Shown here: one piece after another, positions 9,666 to 23,248 of the stretch
Numbering within the stretch: the stretch's first letter is position 1
Layout: each line of letters begins with the position of its first letter
From: Alteromonas sp. M12
GTDB taxonomy: Bacteria > Pseudomonadota > Gammaproteobacteria > Enterobacterales > Alteromonadaceae
Length of the DNA: 64,000 nucleotides
Assembly (NCBI RefSeq): GCF_037478005.1
Contig: NZ_CP144164.1
Coordinates: forward strand, 682,001-746,000
Reading direction: 5' to 3'
The notes under the pieces: model-generated
What the model was told of the DNA's origin: nothing
What the model saw: only the letters and a program-made list of their open reading frames with translations
The model's database searches: none
Position numbers and translations under genes: made by a program

Positions 9666-12600
9666 GTGGGACAAATAGTTGTGTTTTTGGGACAAAAACT
9701 TAGAAATGTACTGTCAATTTTAGCTTTTATTTATTGTGTTAACTCATATTCTTTTGAGTCGAAAAAGACACTTGAAGATAGTCCTTTAGGTGCTACTCAC
9801 TCGCTCTTTAAAGGGAAGTCTTCTTTATGGTTAGGGGGAGAAAATGGAATCTTTGCAATTACTGGCTCTTATGTTTTACGTTATGGGGAAAAAGATCATT
9901 CTCTGTTTGAATATGATGTTGAATCCATATACGAAGATATTCAAGGGGGAATTTGGATTGCAACCTTTGGGAAAGGTATTTATTTTTTAGAAGCCGATGA
10001 GTTTTATAAAGTCGATTTCAATATTAAAGAAAAAGTGTCCCTATTTTGCCGCGATATCAAAGGTATCGATGAAGTTATTTATTTCAGTTGTGGCGGAGAA
10101 ATATATAGTTATTCAATTGCAACAGGAAAGTATAAATTAGAATTAGATTCATCTATTGCTGATACGAGAGATATTACGTTTTTCGAGATTGCTGAAAATA
10201 CTATTTATGCGATTGATGAATACAATAAGTTAATCAGTTCAAATAACGGGGAGATCTTGGAGCTTATTTCCCCCGATAAATTTGAGAATATTTTAGAGTT
10301 TCACACTGTTTTTGTTTTAGATTCAAATACCTTGCTTGTTGGGACAAACAAAGGACTACTTTCAATTGATAGAAAAAATAATCAAGTTGGCTTTTTACTA
10401 ACTGACAGTATTGATGAGGACGTCACTCAAATTTTTAAGTTTGGAAATCAAGATCTTTGGATTTATCAAAATGGATTTAAAAGAATAGAGTTTATGAATA
10501 ATAAACAGCCAGAAACAGTTAAAATTTTTGATGAAATGGGAGGGGTCGATTTTGGTGACGTTTATGATGTTAGTGTTTTTGATGATGACACTTTTGTTTT
10601 TTCTAGTCCTCTTTTTGGTATCACCACATTCAATTCAATAAATAATTCGATTGCATATTTGAATTTATCTAAAAGTAGTTCAGGCTCGATTGAAGAGAGT
10701 TTCTTCGATGGCGAAAAGCTAATGCTATCTTTTAATAATCGTCTGCAAGAATTCGATTTGGATACTTTCGTAATAAAAGAGCTTACAGAAGATATTGGCT
10801 TTGTAAGCTCAATTAGAAAGCTGTCTGGAAATGCATATTTAATATTCTCAGATAAATTAGGGTTAGCGGAGGTTGGTTTTAAGCAAGGCGGAGATTATGA
10901 AATTAAGTACTTCAATATAGATTTAAAAGGGGGGGAAATCACTTCTATTTTGTCTTACTCAGAAAGTTACTCTCTATTTGGCGTGATAGGTGGAAAATCC
11001 CCGGGTATTTATAGAATTGATAAGTATGGAAACTATAAGCAATTAGTTAAAAGTGTTAATCCTGATATTTTGCTAAAAAAAACTGATGGTCAAATAATTG
11101 TAGCGCTAAGGTTTTATGGAGTTAAGAGCCTTAGCGAACTTGAACAAATAGATGTAGAAAATCTTATTGTTGATAAAAAATTAGCATATATTAACAATTG
11201 TTTATTGGAAGACAATAAAGGGGTCATTTGGCTTTGTACCGATGGGGCTGGGCTAGCTTATTTAGATGAAAATTCCGGAGATTTAAAATATATTGATACT
11301 GTTTATACTGCGAATTCTAGACATATAAGAGAGCTTGTGCAGGATTCGGAGGGGTATTTCTGGGTAATGACCAATCAGGGATTGGTTAGATATGACCACG
11401 TTAATAAGACCTCAATTAAACTCGGTAAAGAAGACGGTATTAAAGATGTCGACTTCGAAATAACTGCTTCAATAAATCTGACAGATGATCAAATACTGAT
11501 TGCCGGAGATAGAGAAAATTATATAGTAAATACTCGTTTGGCCAATCGATTTCTCGATAAGCGCCTCAAAAAAGTTAACCAAACAGTATTTGTTGATCTC
11601 ATGGTGTTGCTTAGGGACGAACAAGGCATGGTCTCAAAAAAGCTAGATTTGATTAAATCTGTTGAGAATAATACACCAATGGTGATTTCTTATGATGAAT
11701 TTTTATTCGAATTAAGCTTCGCCGCGAATAACTTTGTAGATCGTGATGTATTGAAATTTCAATATAGGTTAGTTGGTTTGAATAATAGTTGGGTTGACGC
11801 TTCTACGAAAAATGCATCAGCCACTTACTCAACATTGCCAAGCGGAGACTATTTATTTGAAGTCCGTGTCGTGGATCCCAAAAGTGCAAGTATACAACCC
11901 GTAAATTCATTAAAGATTAAGGTTCGACCTCCTTATTGGCAGACCTGGCAGGCTTACACTGTCTATATTATTGCGTGTATTCTTGCTTTAATTGGTTTTT
12001 CTAAATATCGAACTTTTCAGCTTAAGTCCCTCAATGAAAGGTTAGAGTCCTCTGTTCTAATACAAACAAAGGAATTGGCTACAAGTAAACGGAGGTTAGG
12101 TGATGCGTTGCACCATAAAGAATTATTGTATGCAAATGCATCTCATGAGTTTAGGACACCACTTGCTTTAATTTCTGGCCCTATTGAACAACTTGCGAAG
12201 TCTATTACAGACGAAAAATCAAAAAGGTTTTTAGATATATTGAGGCTTAATGCATTTCGACTAACTAATCTAGTCGACCAAGTACTTGAATTATCGAAAA
12301 TAGATTCGAGTAGGTTGGATGATAAGGTTCACTATGATCTTTATAACTCTATTCAAATAATCGTTGAATCATTTAGACCAATTTCGTTAAGTAAAGGACA
12401 GCAATTAATTTTTAAAAATACGTGTGAGGGAACTGGTACTTACATTGCTGACTCTTTGGAAAAAATACTTTCGAATTTACTAATGAATGCTTTTAAATAT
12501 AACAACGAAGGTGGTGATGTCGTTGTTTGTGTTTCAAGCGTAGATAGTACTCTCACAATAGAAATAGCTGATCATGGTTTAGGAATAGAAGCTGAAAACA

Positions 12601-13670
12601 TGGATTTGATTTTTGACCGATTTACTCGATTGGAAAACGCTTCCGAAGCCAATGGATCCGGTTTAGGCTTAGCAGTGGTCAAGGAGCTGGTTAACGCTAA
12701 TGGGGGCAATATAGAAGTCGAAAGTCAAATTGGCGAGGGTACAAAATTTATAATTAGCCTTCCAAAAAGTAATGTTACTTCTATTACAGAATCTGAATTG
12801 TTTGTATCTACTTCAATCGATAATAACAAAACTGAATTGGAAGTTGTCGATATCGATAGCACTATATCAAGTGTAAATAATGAAGCTACTAAGAAGCTTT
12901 CAATCCTGATAGTGGAAGACCAAGTCGATATGCGTAATTATTTAAGTTTAATTTTTAGCAAGGAATACGATTGTTATTCTGCTAAAAATGGACAAGAAGG
13001 GTTCGAAAAGTCATTGGAAATAATACCGGATATTATTGTTACTGACCTGATGATGCCAGTGTCAGATGGTTTTGAGCTAGCCGGCAAGATAAGGGAAAAC
13101 GAACTGACGTCCCATATTCCCATCATCATGTTGACTGCCAAAGGCGATGATAAAACTCGAATGGCGAGCTGGGGACACCATATTGATCAATATATCAAGA
13201 AACCTTTTAATAACTTAGAATTGTTGGCTAGGGCGAAAAATTTACTAGAAATAAGACGAAAGATCTCACAAAAATATAATTTCAATGGTGTTGAAAATAA
13301 GGATATTTTCGAATTAAATAGCGATTGCATGTCTTCTGAGCGGGATACGCGCTTTTATGACAAATTTATTGACTGGTTAGAAGATAACTATAAAGATAAT
13401 CGTTGTAGTAGAAGTCGAGCAGTTATTGAACTCGCCATAAGTGAAAGGCAATTAAATCGTAAACTCACCGCATTTACTAATTCTAGTTTTACTGAACTAC
13501 TGAGAAAATACCGCCTTATTAAAGCTAAAGACGATTTACTCAATGGCAAGCAGATAACTGAAACTGCCTTTAATGTTGGTTTTTCATCGTCGGCTTATTT
13601 TAGCAACAAGTTCAAAAAGGAATTTGGGCTGTCTCCCAAAGCTTATATCAAAAAAATGAAAGCGGATTAA
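9666..13670 (+). CDS. Hybrid two-component system protein (propeller sensor, kinase, receiver, AraC DNA-binding domain)
   Basis: The 1334-residue one-protein signalling system has these parts in order: a signal-peptide-like N-terminus; beta-propeller repeats (WLGGENGIFAI, IWLCTDGAGLAYL, FWVMTNQGLVRYD) to about residue 660; a Y_Y_Y domain (about 685-755); one TM helix (about 763-783); HisKA with phospho-His827 (ASHEFRTPLALI); HATPase_c (NLLMNAFKYNNEGG, GSGLGLAVV); a receiver with Asp1127 (IVTDLMMPVSDG); and a C-terminal AraC-type HTH (FNVGFSSSAYFSNKFKKEFG). In Bacteroidetes such HTCS proteins sense oligosaccharides. The start is a GTG; an in-frame GTG at 9681 is an alternative. Base composition is more AT-rich than its neighbours. 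No polysaccharide-degradation genes are adjacent. Confidence 0.9.
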   Translation: MGQIVVFLGQKLRNVLSILAFIYCVNSYSFESKKTLEDSPLGATHSLFKGKSSLWLGGENGIFAITGSYVLRYGEKDHSLFEYDVESIYEDIQGGIWIATFGKGIYFLEADEFYKVDFNIKEKVSLFCRDIKGIDEVIYFSCGGEIYSYSIATGKYKLELDSSIADTRDITFFEIAENTIYAIDEYNKLISSNNGEILELISPDKFENILEFHTVFVLDSNTLLVGTNKGLLSIDRKNNQVGFLLTDSIDEDVTQIFKFGNQDLWIYQNGFKRIEFMNNKQPETVKIFDEMGGVDFGDVYDVSVFDDDTFVFSSPLFGITTFNSINNSIAYLNLSKSSSGSIEESFFDGEKLMLSFNNRLQEFDLDTFVIKELTEDIGFVSSIRKLSGNAYLIFSDKLGLAEVGFKQGGDYEIKYFNIDLKGGEITSILSYSESYSLFGVIGGKSPGIYRIDKYGNYKQLVKSVNPDILLKKTDGQIIVALRFYGVKSLSELEQIDVENLIVDKKLAYINNCLLEDNKGVIWLCTDGAGLAYLDENSGDLKYIDTVYTANSRHIRELVQDSEGYFWVMTNQGLVRYDHVNKTSIKLGKEDGIKDVDFEITASINLTDDQILIAGDRENYIVNTRLANRFLDKRLKKVNQTVFVDLMVLLRDEQGMVSKKLDLIKSVENNTPMVISYDEFLFELSFAANNFVDRDVLKFQYRLVGLNNSWVDASTKNASATYSTLPSGDYLFEVRVVDPKSASIQPVNSLKIKVRPPYWQTWQAYTVYIIACILALIGFSKYRTFQLKSLNERLESSVLIQTKELATSKRRLGDALHHKELLYANASHEFRTPLALISGPIEQLAKSITDEKSKRFLDILRLNAFRLTNLVDQVLELSKIDSSRLDDKVHYDLYNSIQIIVESFRPISLSKGQQLIFKNTCEGTGTYIADSLEKILSNLLMNAFKYNNEGGDVVVCVSSVDSTLTIEIADHGLGIEAENMDLIFDRFTRLENASEANGSGLGLAVVKELVNANGGNIEVESQIGEGTKFIISLPKSNVTSITESELFVSTSIDNNKTELEVVDIDSTISSVNNEATKKLSILIVEDQVDMRNYLSLIFSKEYDCYSAKNGQEGFEKSLEIIPDIIVTDLMMPVSDGFELAGKIRENELTSHIPIIMLTAKGDDKTRMASWGHHIDQYIKKPFNNLELLARAKNLLEIRRKISQKYNFNGVENKDIFELNSDCMSSERDTRFYDKFIDWLEDNYKDNRCSRSRAVIELAISERQLNRKLTAFTNSSFTELLRKYRLIKAKDDLLNGKQITETAFNVGFSSSAYFSNKFKKEFGLSPKAYIKKMKAD

Positions 13671-13674
13671 ACAA

Positions 13675-13700
13675 AAATGGCGCTTTATAAGCGCCATTTG
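13675..13700. terminator. Bidirectional terminator between HTCS and RRM genes
   Basis: AAATGGCGCTT and AAGCGCCATTT form a perfect stem around a 2-3 nt loop between two convergent genes. Confidence 0.8.
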
Positions 13701-13725
13701 CATTTATCTTAATTGTATCTGCGAT

Positions 13726-14178
13726 TTAACCTTCAGTTTTATCTTTGGCTAACCGTACTTTCAATGTACGTTCTTGAAAATCAGTATCGTTTAACTTCTT
13801 AATCATTTTGTCTGCACTGCTACTGGCAACTTCAACAAAACCGTATCCTTTGCGCTTTCCAGTGCGGCGGTCTTTCATTAATCGAACTGAGGCTACAGTG
13901 CCAAATTCTGAAAAATGTTCAGATACTGCATTTTCGTCTACTTTATATGGAAGGTTACCAACATAAAGAGTGGTGGTTGATGATATGTCTTCTGCTGAAC
14001 TTTTAACTGATTTGGATTCAGAAATAAGTTTAGAAAATTGAGGAATGGCGATTGCTCCGAAAAGTAAGCCGAAAATGAAGGCCAATTGAACGGAAGTAAA
14101 ATCGTCTGGGAGTGCGAAGTAAGCAATGATTGAAAATGCTATAGCGAATAGTGTGTTTAATAAAGAGAAAGATTTCAT
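13726..14178 (-). CDS. Membrane-anchored RRM RNA-binding protein
   Basis: From the ATG at 14178 the product is 150 residues. Two hydrophobic segments (about residues 5-22 and 29-46) come first, then a linker, then one RNA recognition motif with RNP2 LYVGNLPY and RNP1 RKGYGFVEV, ending in a charged tail. A longer reading from 14310 adds 44 residues with no RBS; the shorter start has TTAGGT upstream and is preferred. Bacterial RRM proteins of this type bind RNA in vivo, but the role of this membrane-tethered version is not established. It is transcribed away from the rRNA operon next door. Confidence 0.85.
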   Translation of the reverse strand: MKSFSLLNTLFAIAFSIIAYFALPDDFTSVQLAFIFGLLFGAIAIPQFSKLISESKSVKSSAEDISSTTTLYVGNLPYKVDENAVSEHFSEFGTVASVRLMKDRRTGKRKGYGFVEVASSSADKMIKKLNDTDFQERTLKVRLAKDKTEG

Positions 14179-14373
14179 GTAGTAATTACCTAATATGATT
14201 ATTGTTATAGGATTTCTTTTAAAAAGGAAAAGAAAGCACTGCCATGTTACGCATAAATAAACAGATAACCAAATTTGTTTGCTTATAGATTGCTCGACCC
14301 GCTCAAACATTGTCCGTTTATTGGGCTTTAGTCGTGTTTTTTCGAGAATTTGTCATTAATTTGAAATAAACCC

Positions 14374-14401
14374 TTGATCTTCGGATTATGGTCTGTAGAA
14401 T
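14374..14401 (+). promoter_or_regulatory. rrn promoter P1
   Basis: TTGATC (14374-14379), a 16-bp spacer and TAGAAT (14396-14401), followed by discriminator GCGCGCCTCGC. Confidence 0.7.
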
Positions 14402-14549
14402 GCGCGCCTCGCTTCGGGACAAACTTTAAAGAATGTCTCTTCTTAATAGCCTTTATAAGAATGTTAAGAGCAAGCCGCAAGGCAAGTGTGAAGCGGGGTG
14501 GAGACGATTTAGCGATTTGAAATAAATTCAAAAAAACTAAATAAAAACG

Positions 14550-14577
14550 TTGACATCAAATACCGGAAGTGTAGAAT
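14550..14577 (+). promoter_or_regulatory. rrn promoter P2
   Basis: TTGACA (14550-14555), a 16-bp spacer and TAGAAT (14572-14577), followed by discriminator ACGCCTCCCGC. P1 and P2 share spacer length and GC-rich discriminator with the tRNA-Thr promoter. Confidence 0.8.
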
Positions 14578-14731
14578 ACGCCTCCCGCTTGAGAGAGACC
14601 TAACGGACTCACTAAGCAGAGAAAAAGTTTTCTAGGCGACGTCAAGTAATGACAGTCACCTTGCGCAAACATTATCTCAGTAATCGGACGTCACTTTGTT
14701 CCGCATTACGCTTCGATAAGTTTGCACTAAA

Positions 14732-14744
14732 TGTTCTTTAACAA
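14732..14744 (+). promoter_or_regulatory. boxA antitermination element in the rrn leader
   Basis: TGTTCTTTAACAA matches boxA (TGCTCTTTAACAA), the NusB/NusE loading site for rRNA antitermination. The same sequence recurs before 23S at 16899. Confidence 0.8.
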
Positions 14745-14820
14745 TTTGCAACAAGACAATCTGTGTGGGCACTCATTATAAGAGTGCTTACCAAAAAAAG
14801 TTCATATTTCGAAAGAAGTT

Positions 14821-16358
<1,538 letters not shown>

Positions 16359-16491
16359 CACTATAGGTATCACTTTTGTGGTGCAGTGTTCACACAGATT
16401 GTTTTGTTGTTAATAAAGAAGAGCAAAGAAGTAAGTGCTTGGGTAACAAGCAAATATTGCACATGCTAATGAATTGGCAGAAGCAAGATAT

Positions 16492-16568
<77 letters not shown>

Positions 16569-16588
16569 TTTCGCATTTATGCTGCGTT

Positions 16589-16629
16589 GGATACCTCGTC
16601 GTTTAGTGAGCTAAACGTCCTCGATATCC
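16589..16629. repeat. Imperfect palindrome in the tRNA-Ile/tRNA-Ala spacer
   Basis: Outer arms GGATA/TATCC and inner arms CGTTTAG/CTAAACG surround a TGAG loop. It can form a long hairpin in the precursor RNA and may be a processing structure or a dispersed palindromic element. Confidence 0.5.
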
Positions 16630-16702
16630 GCCTTGCCTAAACGCGAACTGGCCGAAGATTCATCATCTTCAACCTTATTTACGATGTTTATGCTGTATAT
16701 AA

Positions 16703-16778
16703 GGGGCTATAGCTCAGCTGGGAGAGCGCCTGCCTTGCACGCAGGAGGTCAGCAGTTCGATCCTGCTTAGCTCCACCA
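16703..16778 (+). tRNA. tRNA-Ala (anticodon TGC) in the 16S-23S spacer
   Basis: The 76-nt gene has acceptor GGGGCTA/TAGCTCC, anticodon TGC in CTTGCAC, T-arm GTTCGATCC and encoded CCA. Confidence 0.98.
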
Positions 16779-16898
16779 CTTTCAAAAAGAAAGTGATTGC
16801 TCAATAAAGGAAAGCAAGCCTTAATCAATAAATGTGAATTAGCATATATTGATTAGGGTTTTTTAAACCTTAAGACGCGGCGCGAAGCGCCAAGTCAA

Positions 16899-16911
16899 TG
16901 TTCTTTAACAA
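16899..16911 (+). promoter_or_regulatory. boxA element before 23S rRNA
   Basis: TGTTCTTTAACAA, identical to the leader boxA at 14732. Confidence 0.75.
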
Positions 16912-17242
16912 TTTGGAAAGCTGATAAAAGTAATCAAAAATAAAGAGTAATAATTGAAGAGCAATCTTCGAGCGTACTCTATCTGATTTTGTGATTAGTA
17001 CTTGTCACGCATACACGAGCTCTTTAATGAGCACCTATGATTTGTGAATAAAAAGGCGCAAATCAAACCAAAGGTTAGCCATCAATCATTCATGTCTTTG
17101 ATGGAATAGCCAACGATTTGGTTTCTAGGCAAGTGGAGTCGAGTTTTGAGTGAAGGCGCATACGTTTTGTGTATGTAACTGAGCGAAAAGCGAAGGTCCA
17201 CGCAGCATAGGAAGCAAAGCGGCAGGATATTTGGGGTTGTAT

Positions 17243-20122
<2,880 letters not shown>

Positions 20123-20282
20123 ACAACGCCCAAATGTCTTCGTAAGAAGCATGGTGTTGTAAGAGTGACAAGACAACACAAAATTAGCTCGCTCGATAGA
20201 GCACAGAGTACGCATACTCTTTGATTACACAGCTTTACCAAATATGTTAATGTTTTGCCCAAGCGGCGAGACAACCAGTTTA

Positions 20283-20401
20283 TGTCTGGCGACCTTAGCG
20301 ACACGGTACCACCTGATCCCATCTCGAACTCAGAAGTGAAACGTGTTAGCGGCGATGGTAGTGTGGGGTTTCCCCATGTGAGAGTAGCACATCGCCAGAC
20401 T
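20283..20401 (+). rRNA. rrfA: 5S ribosomal RNA
   Basis: About 119 nt. The ends TGTCTGGCGACC and CGCCAGACT pair, and the conserved core CGAACTCAGAAGTGAAACG is present. Its last ~30 nt form the start of the 310-bp repeat that follows. Confidence 0.95.
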
Positions 20402-20412
20402 CCCATTAGAAG

Positions 20413-20442
20413 AAAGGCTACCTATTTAGGTAGCCTTTTTTT
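20413..20442 (+). terminator. rrn operon terminator, copy 1
   Basis: AAGGCTACC and GGTAGCCTT form a 9-bp stem with a 6-nt loop, followed by seven T. It lies 12 nt after 5S. Confidence 0.9.
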
Positions 20443-20722
20443 ATGCCTGCGATTTACCTAACGAAGCGCCTTTATGAGCATCGAGATAGGTAGCATTCCT
20501 TCTAAGCGCTGCCGCGCAACAACACCCCAAGAGAAACCATACCCATCAAGTGTTATGCAATACCTGACGATGTAATAAAACGCTAGGTGTTAACCGTCCC
20601 TGGTGCTTCGTCCAGCCTCGCATCCATGCGAGTCGTTCAGTCGGCTAACGTTGCTGCGCAACTAAGAACAGCCTCCTTCACCCCCATGTGAGAGTAGCAC
20701 ATCGCCAGACTCCCATTAGAAG

Positions 20723-20752
20723 AAAGGCTACCTATTTAGGTAGCCTTTTTTT
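20723..20752 (+). terminator. rrn operon terminator, copy 2
   Basis: Exact copy of the 20413 terminator, brought by the 310-bp tandem duplication. Confidence 0.9.
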
Positions 20753-21008
20753 ATGCCTGCGATTTACCTAACGAAGCGCCTTTATGAGCATCGAGATAGG
20801 TAGCATTCCTTCTAAGCGCTGCCGCGCAACAACACCCCAAGAGAAACCATACCCATCAAGTGTTATGCAATACCTGACGATGTAATAAAACGCTAGGTGT
20901 TAACCGTCCCTGGTGCTTCGTCCAGCCTCGCATCCATGCGAGTCGTTCAGTCGGCTAACGTTGCTGCGCAACTAAGAACAGCCTCCTTCACCCCCATGTG
21001 AGAGCCAA

Positions 21009-21052
21009 AAGATGCTCAACTCTGTAGCACGGGCTTCAGCCCGTGGCATCTT
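21009..21052. repeat. REP-like hairpin element
   Basis: ACGGGC ttca GCCCGT (21029-21044) is preceded by GTAG (21024-21027) and enclosed by a second pair AAGATGC/GCATCTT. A GTAG tetranucleotide 5-prime to a GC-rich hairpin is the hallmark of REP elements mobilised by RAYT transposases. It lies just past the duplication end. Only one copy is visible in the window, so the assignment is tentative. Confidence 0.45.
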
Positions 21053-21233
21053 GATATGAAATCTGGGTTCTTTTAAACCCAAATAACTGCTTCTATCTTG
21101 CTCAAAACTTATGACAATGGTTGTTACACTTTTCATGGGGGCATTTGTCACCTGAAGTGAAATTTTGTTTCCATAAAAATAATTACTTTGTCATAGTTGG
21201 AGTGGGAAATAAAAAATAACAAATGGAAAAATA

Positions 21234-23054
21234 ATGAAAAAGTTTTTTAAATGGACTGGTCTGCTGCTTCTGACTGTTACTTTGTTTGGAGGGGCGTTAG
21301 GAGCCCATGAGTGGTATGCGAAAAAGCCTTTGTTCTTTCGCGTTTTTTTAGATCGTACTTTAATTAAGTTTGCCTTAGATAACCCAGAAATATTAACCAG
21401 TATTGGTGTTCTAGATGGTATGGGCTTTAAAGGTCACAATGCTGAATTAAATGATGACAGCTTGGAAAAGGCTGATGAAATGTTCGTACTTATGAAAGAG
21501 GTACGTGAAGGTTTGTTAGCTTATTCAGATAATTCTTTGGATGAATCACAACGATTATCAAAAGAAATTGCTCTTTACCTGATAGATGGGCAGATAGAGT
21601 CTGAACCATATCGTTTTCACAATTATCCTGTAAACCAATTGTTTGGGCTACAAAGTCAGTTTCCAAGCTTCATGGATTCAACACATCAAGTAAACGAGCT
21701 TGAAGATGCTCAAAATTATATATCTAGACTAAAAAAGGCAGACGTTAAATTTGCGCAAAATATGGAGGGTTTAATTGTTCGAGAGCAAAATAATATTATA
21801 CCGCCTAGTTTTGTAATCGACCGAGTGCTCTCTGAAATGCAAGCTTTTGTGGATTCACCCGCTGAAGAAAACATATTATATACTTCCTTACAGGGCAAAA
21901 TTGATAAAGCTGCAAATTTTTCCGATGCAGATAAATCACAAGTACTAAAAGATGCGGCAGAAGCTATTAACCAACATGTCTATCCCGCCTATCAATCATA
22001 TATAGATTATTTTGAAAAGCTACAAAACAAAGCTGGTACAGACGATGGTTTATGGCGTTTAGAAGGCGGTGATATTGCATACAAACAAGCTTTAGAGTTT
22101 TTTACCACTACTAACTATAGTGCTGACTACATACATGAGACCGGCTTGTCTGAGGTGGAACGCATTCAGCAACAAATACTAACGATCTTAGGATCAGAAG
22201 GGTTTGACGTTACCGATGGTTTCACTACTGCAATTGAATCATTAAAAAATGATGAACGTTTCTACTATCCTGATACTGATGAAGGTCGTGCTCAGATACT
22301 AGCCGACTACCAGACTATCCTTGATGAAATTAACCAGTCAATGGGAGAAGTATTCAATGTTCTGCCTAAAGCTGGCATGGAAGTTAAGCGCATACCAGAA
22401 TTTAAAGAAAAAACAGCACCAGGTGCATATTACCAACGGCCATCTATGGATGGGTCTAGACCGGGCGTCTTCTACGCTAATTTGTATGATATTAAAGCTA
22501 CGCCTAAATACGGTATGCGCACTTTAGCTTATCATGAAGGTATTCCAGGCCATCACTTTCAGGTAAGTATTTCTATGGAGCTAGAGGGGTTACCTATTTT
22601 CAGAACCTTATCGCCATTTACCGCTTATGCTGAAGGTTGGGCATTATATGCCGAGCGTCTAGCTTGGGAATTAGGATTTGAAGATGACCCGTACGATAAT
22701 ATTGGTCGTTTACAAGCTGAGTTATTTAGAGCTGTTCGTTTAGTGGTAGATACCGGAATTCATGCTAAAAGATGGACGCGAGAAGAAGCGATAGAGTATA
22801 TGGCGAACAATACTGGGATCGCACAAAGTGATGTTGTCTCAGAAATAGAAAGATATATAGTCATGCCAGGTCAGGCAACCTCTTATAAAGTGGGCATGAT
22901 GAAAATCCTAGAGTTACGAGAAAAGGCTAAATTGGAGTTAGGTGATAAGTTTAAGTTAGCGGATTATCATGACGTCGTACTTAAAAATGGCGCAGTTCCA
23001 TTGGATATATTAGAACGTCTAGTTAACGACTATATCCAAAGTAAAGCGAACTAA
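21234..23054 (+). CDS. DUF885 family protein (putative metallopeptidase-like, membrane or exported)
   Basis: The 606-residue product has an N-terminal hydrophobic segment (LLLLTVTLFGGALGA, about residues 10-24) that can act as signal anchor. The DUF885 core follows, with the HEGIPGHHFQ motif (about residues 435-444) and the downstream AEGWALYAERLAWELG helix, which resemble a zinc-peptidase H-E-x-x-x-H/E arrangement. Family members are mostly uncharacterised predicted peptidases. The start has only a weak RBS (TGGA). It stands alone, about 190 nt before the GntP permease gene; no functional link is evident. Confidence 0.8.
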   Translation: MKKFFKWTGLLLLTVTLFGGALGAHEWYAKKPLFFRVFLDRTLIKFALDNPEILTSIGVLDGMGFKGHNAELNDDSLEKADEMFVLMKEVREGLLAYSDNSLDESQRLSKEIALYLIDGQIESEPYRFHNYPVNQLFGLQSQFPSFMDSTHQVNELEDAQNYISRLKKADVKFAQNMEGLIVREQNNIIPPSFVIDRVLSEMQAFVDSPAEENILYTSLQGKIDKAANFSDADKSQVLKDAAEAINQHVYPAYQSYIDYFEKLQNKAGTDDGLWRLEGGDIAYKQALEFFTTTNYSADYIHETGLSEVERIQQQILTILGSEGFDVTDGFTTAIESLKNDERFYYPDTDEGRAQILADYQTILDEINQSMGEVFNVLPKAGMEVKRIPEFKEKTAPGAYYQRPSMDGSRPGVFYANLYDIKATPKYGMRTLAYHEGIPGHHFQVSISMELEGLPIFRTLSPFTAYAEGWALYAERLAWELGFEDDPYDNIGRLQAELFRAVRLVVDTGIHAKRWTREEAIEYMANNTGIAQSDVVSEIERYIVMPGQATSYKVGMMKILELREKAKLELGDKFKLADYHDVVLKNGAVPLDILERLVNDYIQSKAN

Positions 23055-23248
23055 TTTACATCGAACTACATAGCTAGATAGAAAATACTTTGTGAAGAAG
23101 TAAAGCAGCTCCTAAACAAAGTGTTTTCTAATTCAAAGTCAGTGTCGGACTTAAGATTTTTATTATTCTGAGATCTTTTTGCAGTCTAATAAATTGAAAA
23201 TCGAAAGCGAAACTTGAAATAAACCTGTTTATTGTGACAAGGTAGCGC

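Larger units (their letters stand above)
14179..14820. other. rRNA operon promoter and leader region
   Basis: This 642-nt gene-free stretch contains two stable-RNA promoters (14374 and 14550) and a leader with a boxA element (14732). Short ORFs here have no RBS and are not genes. Confidence 0.7.
20372..21004. repeat. 310-bp exact tandem duplication covering the 5S tail, the rrn terminator and downstream DNA
   Basis: Unit 1 is 20372-20681 and unit 2 is 20682-20991; by eye they are identical base for base. A third partial copy of 13 nt (CCCCATGTGAGAG) ends at 21004. Each unit begins in the last ~30 nt of 5S, then carries the terminator, a hairpin CTCGCATccATGCGAG and about 240 nt of gene-free DNA. 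The 13-nt sequence at each junction suggests duplication through short homology. This and the following 230 nt make up the 5S-DUF885 gap. Confidence 0.95.

Noticed and set aside
14328..14531. 67-codon minus-strand ORF in the rrn promoter region
   Set aside because: It crosses promoter P1, has no RBS and no protein-like composition.
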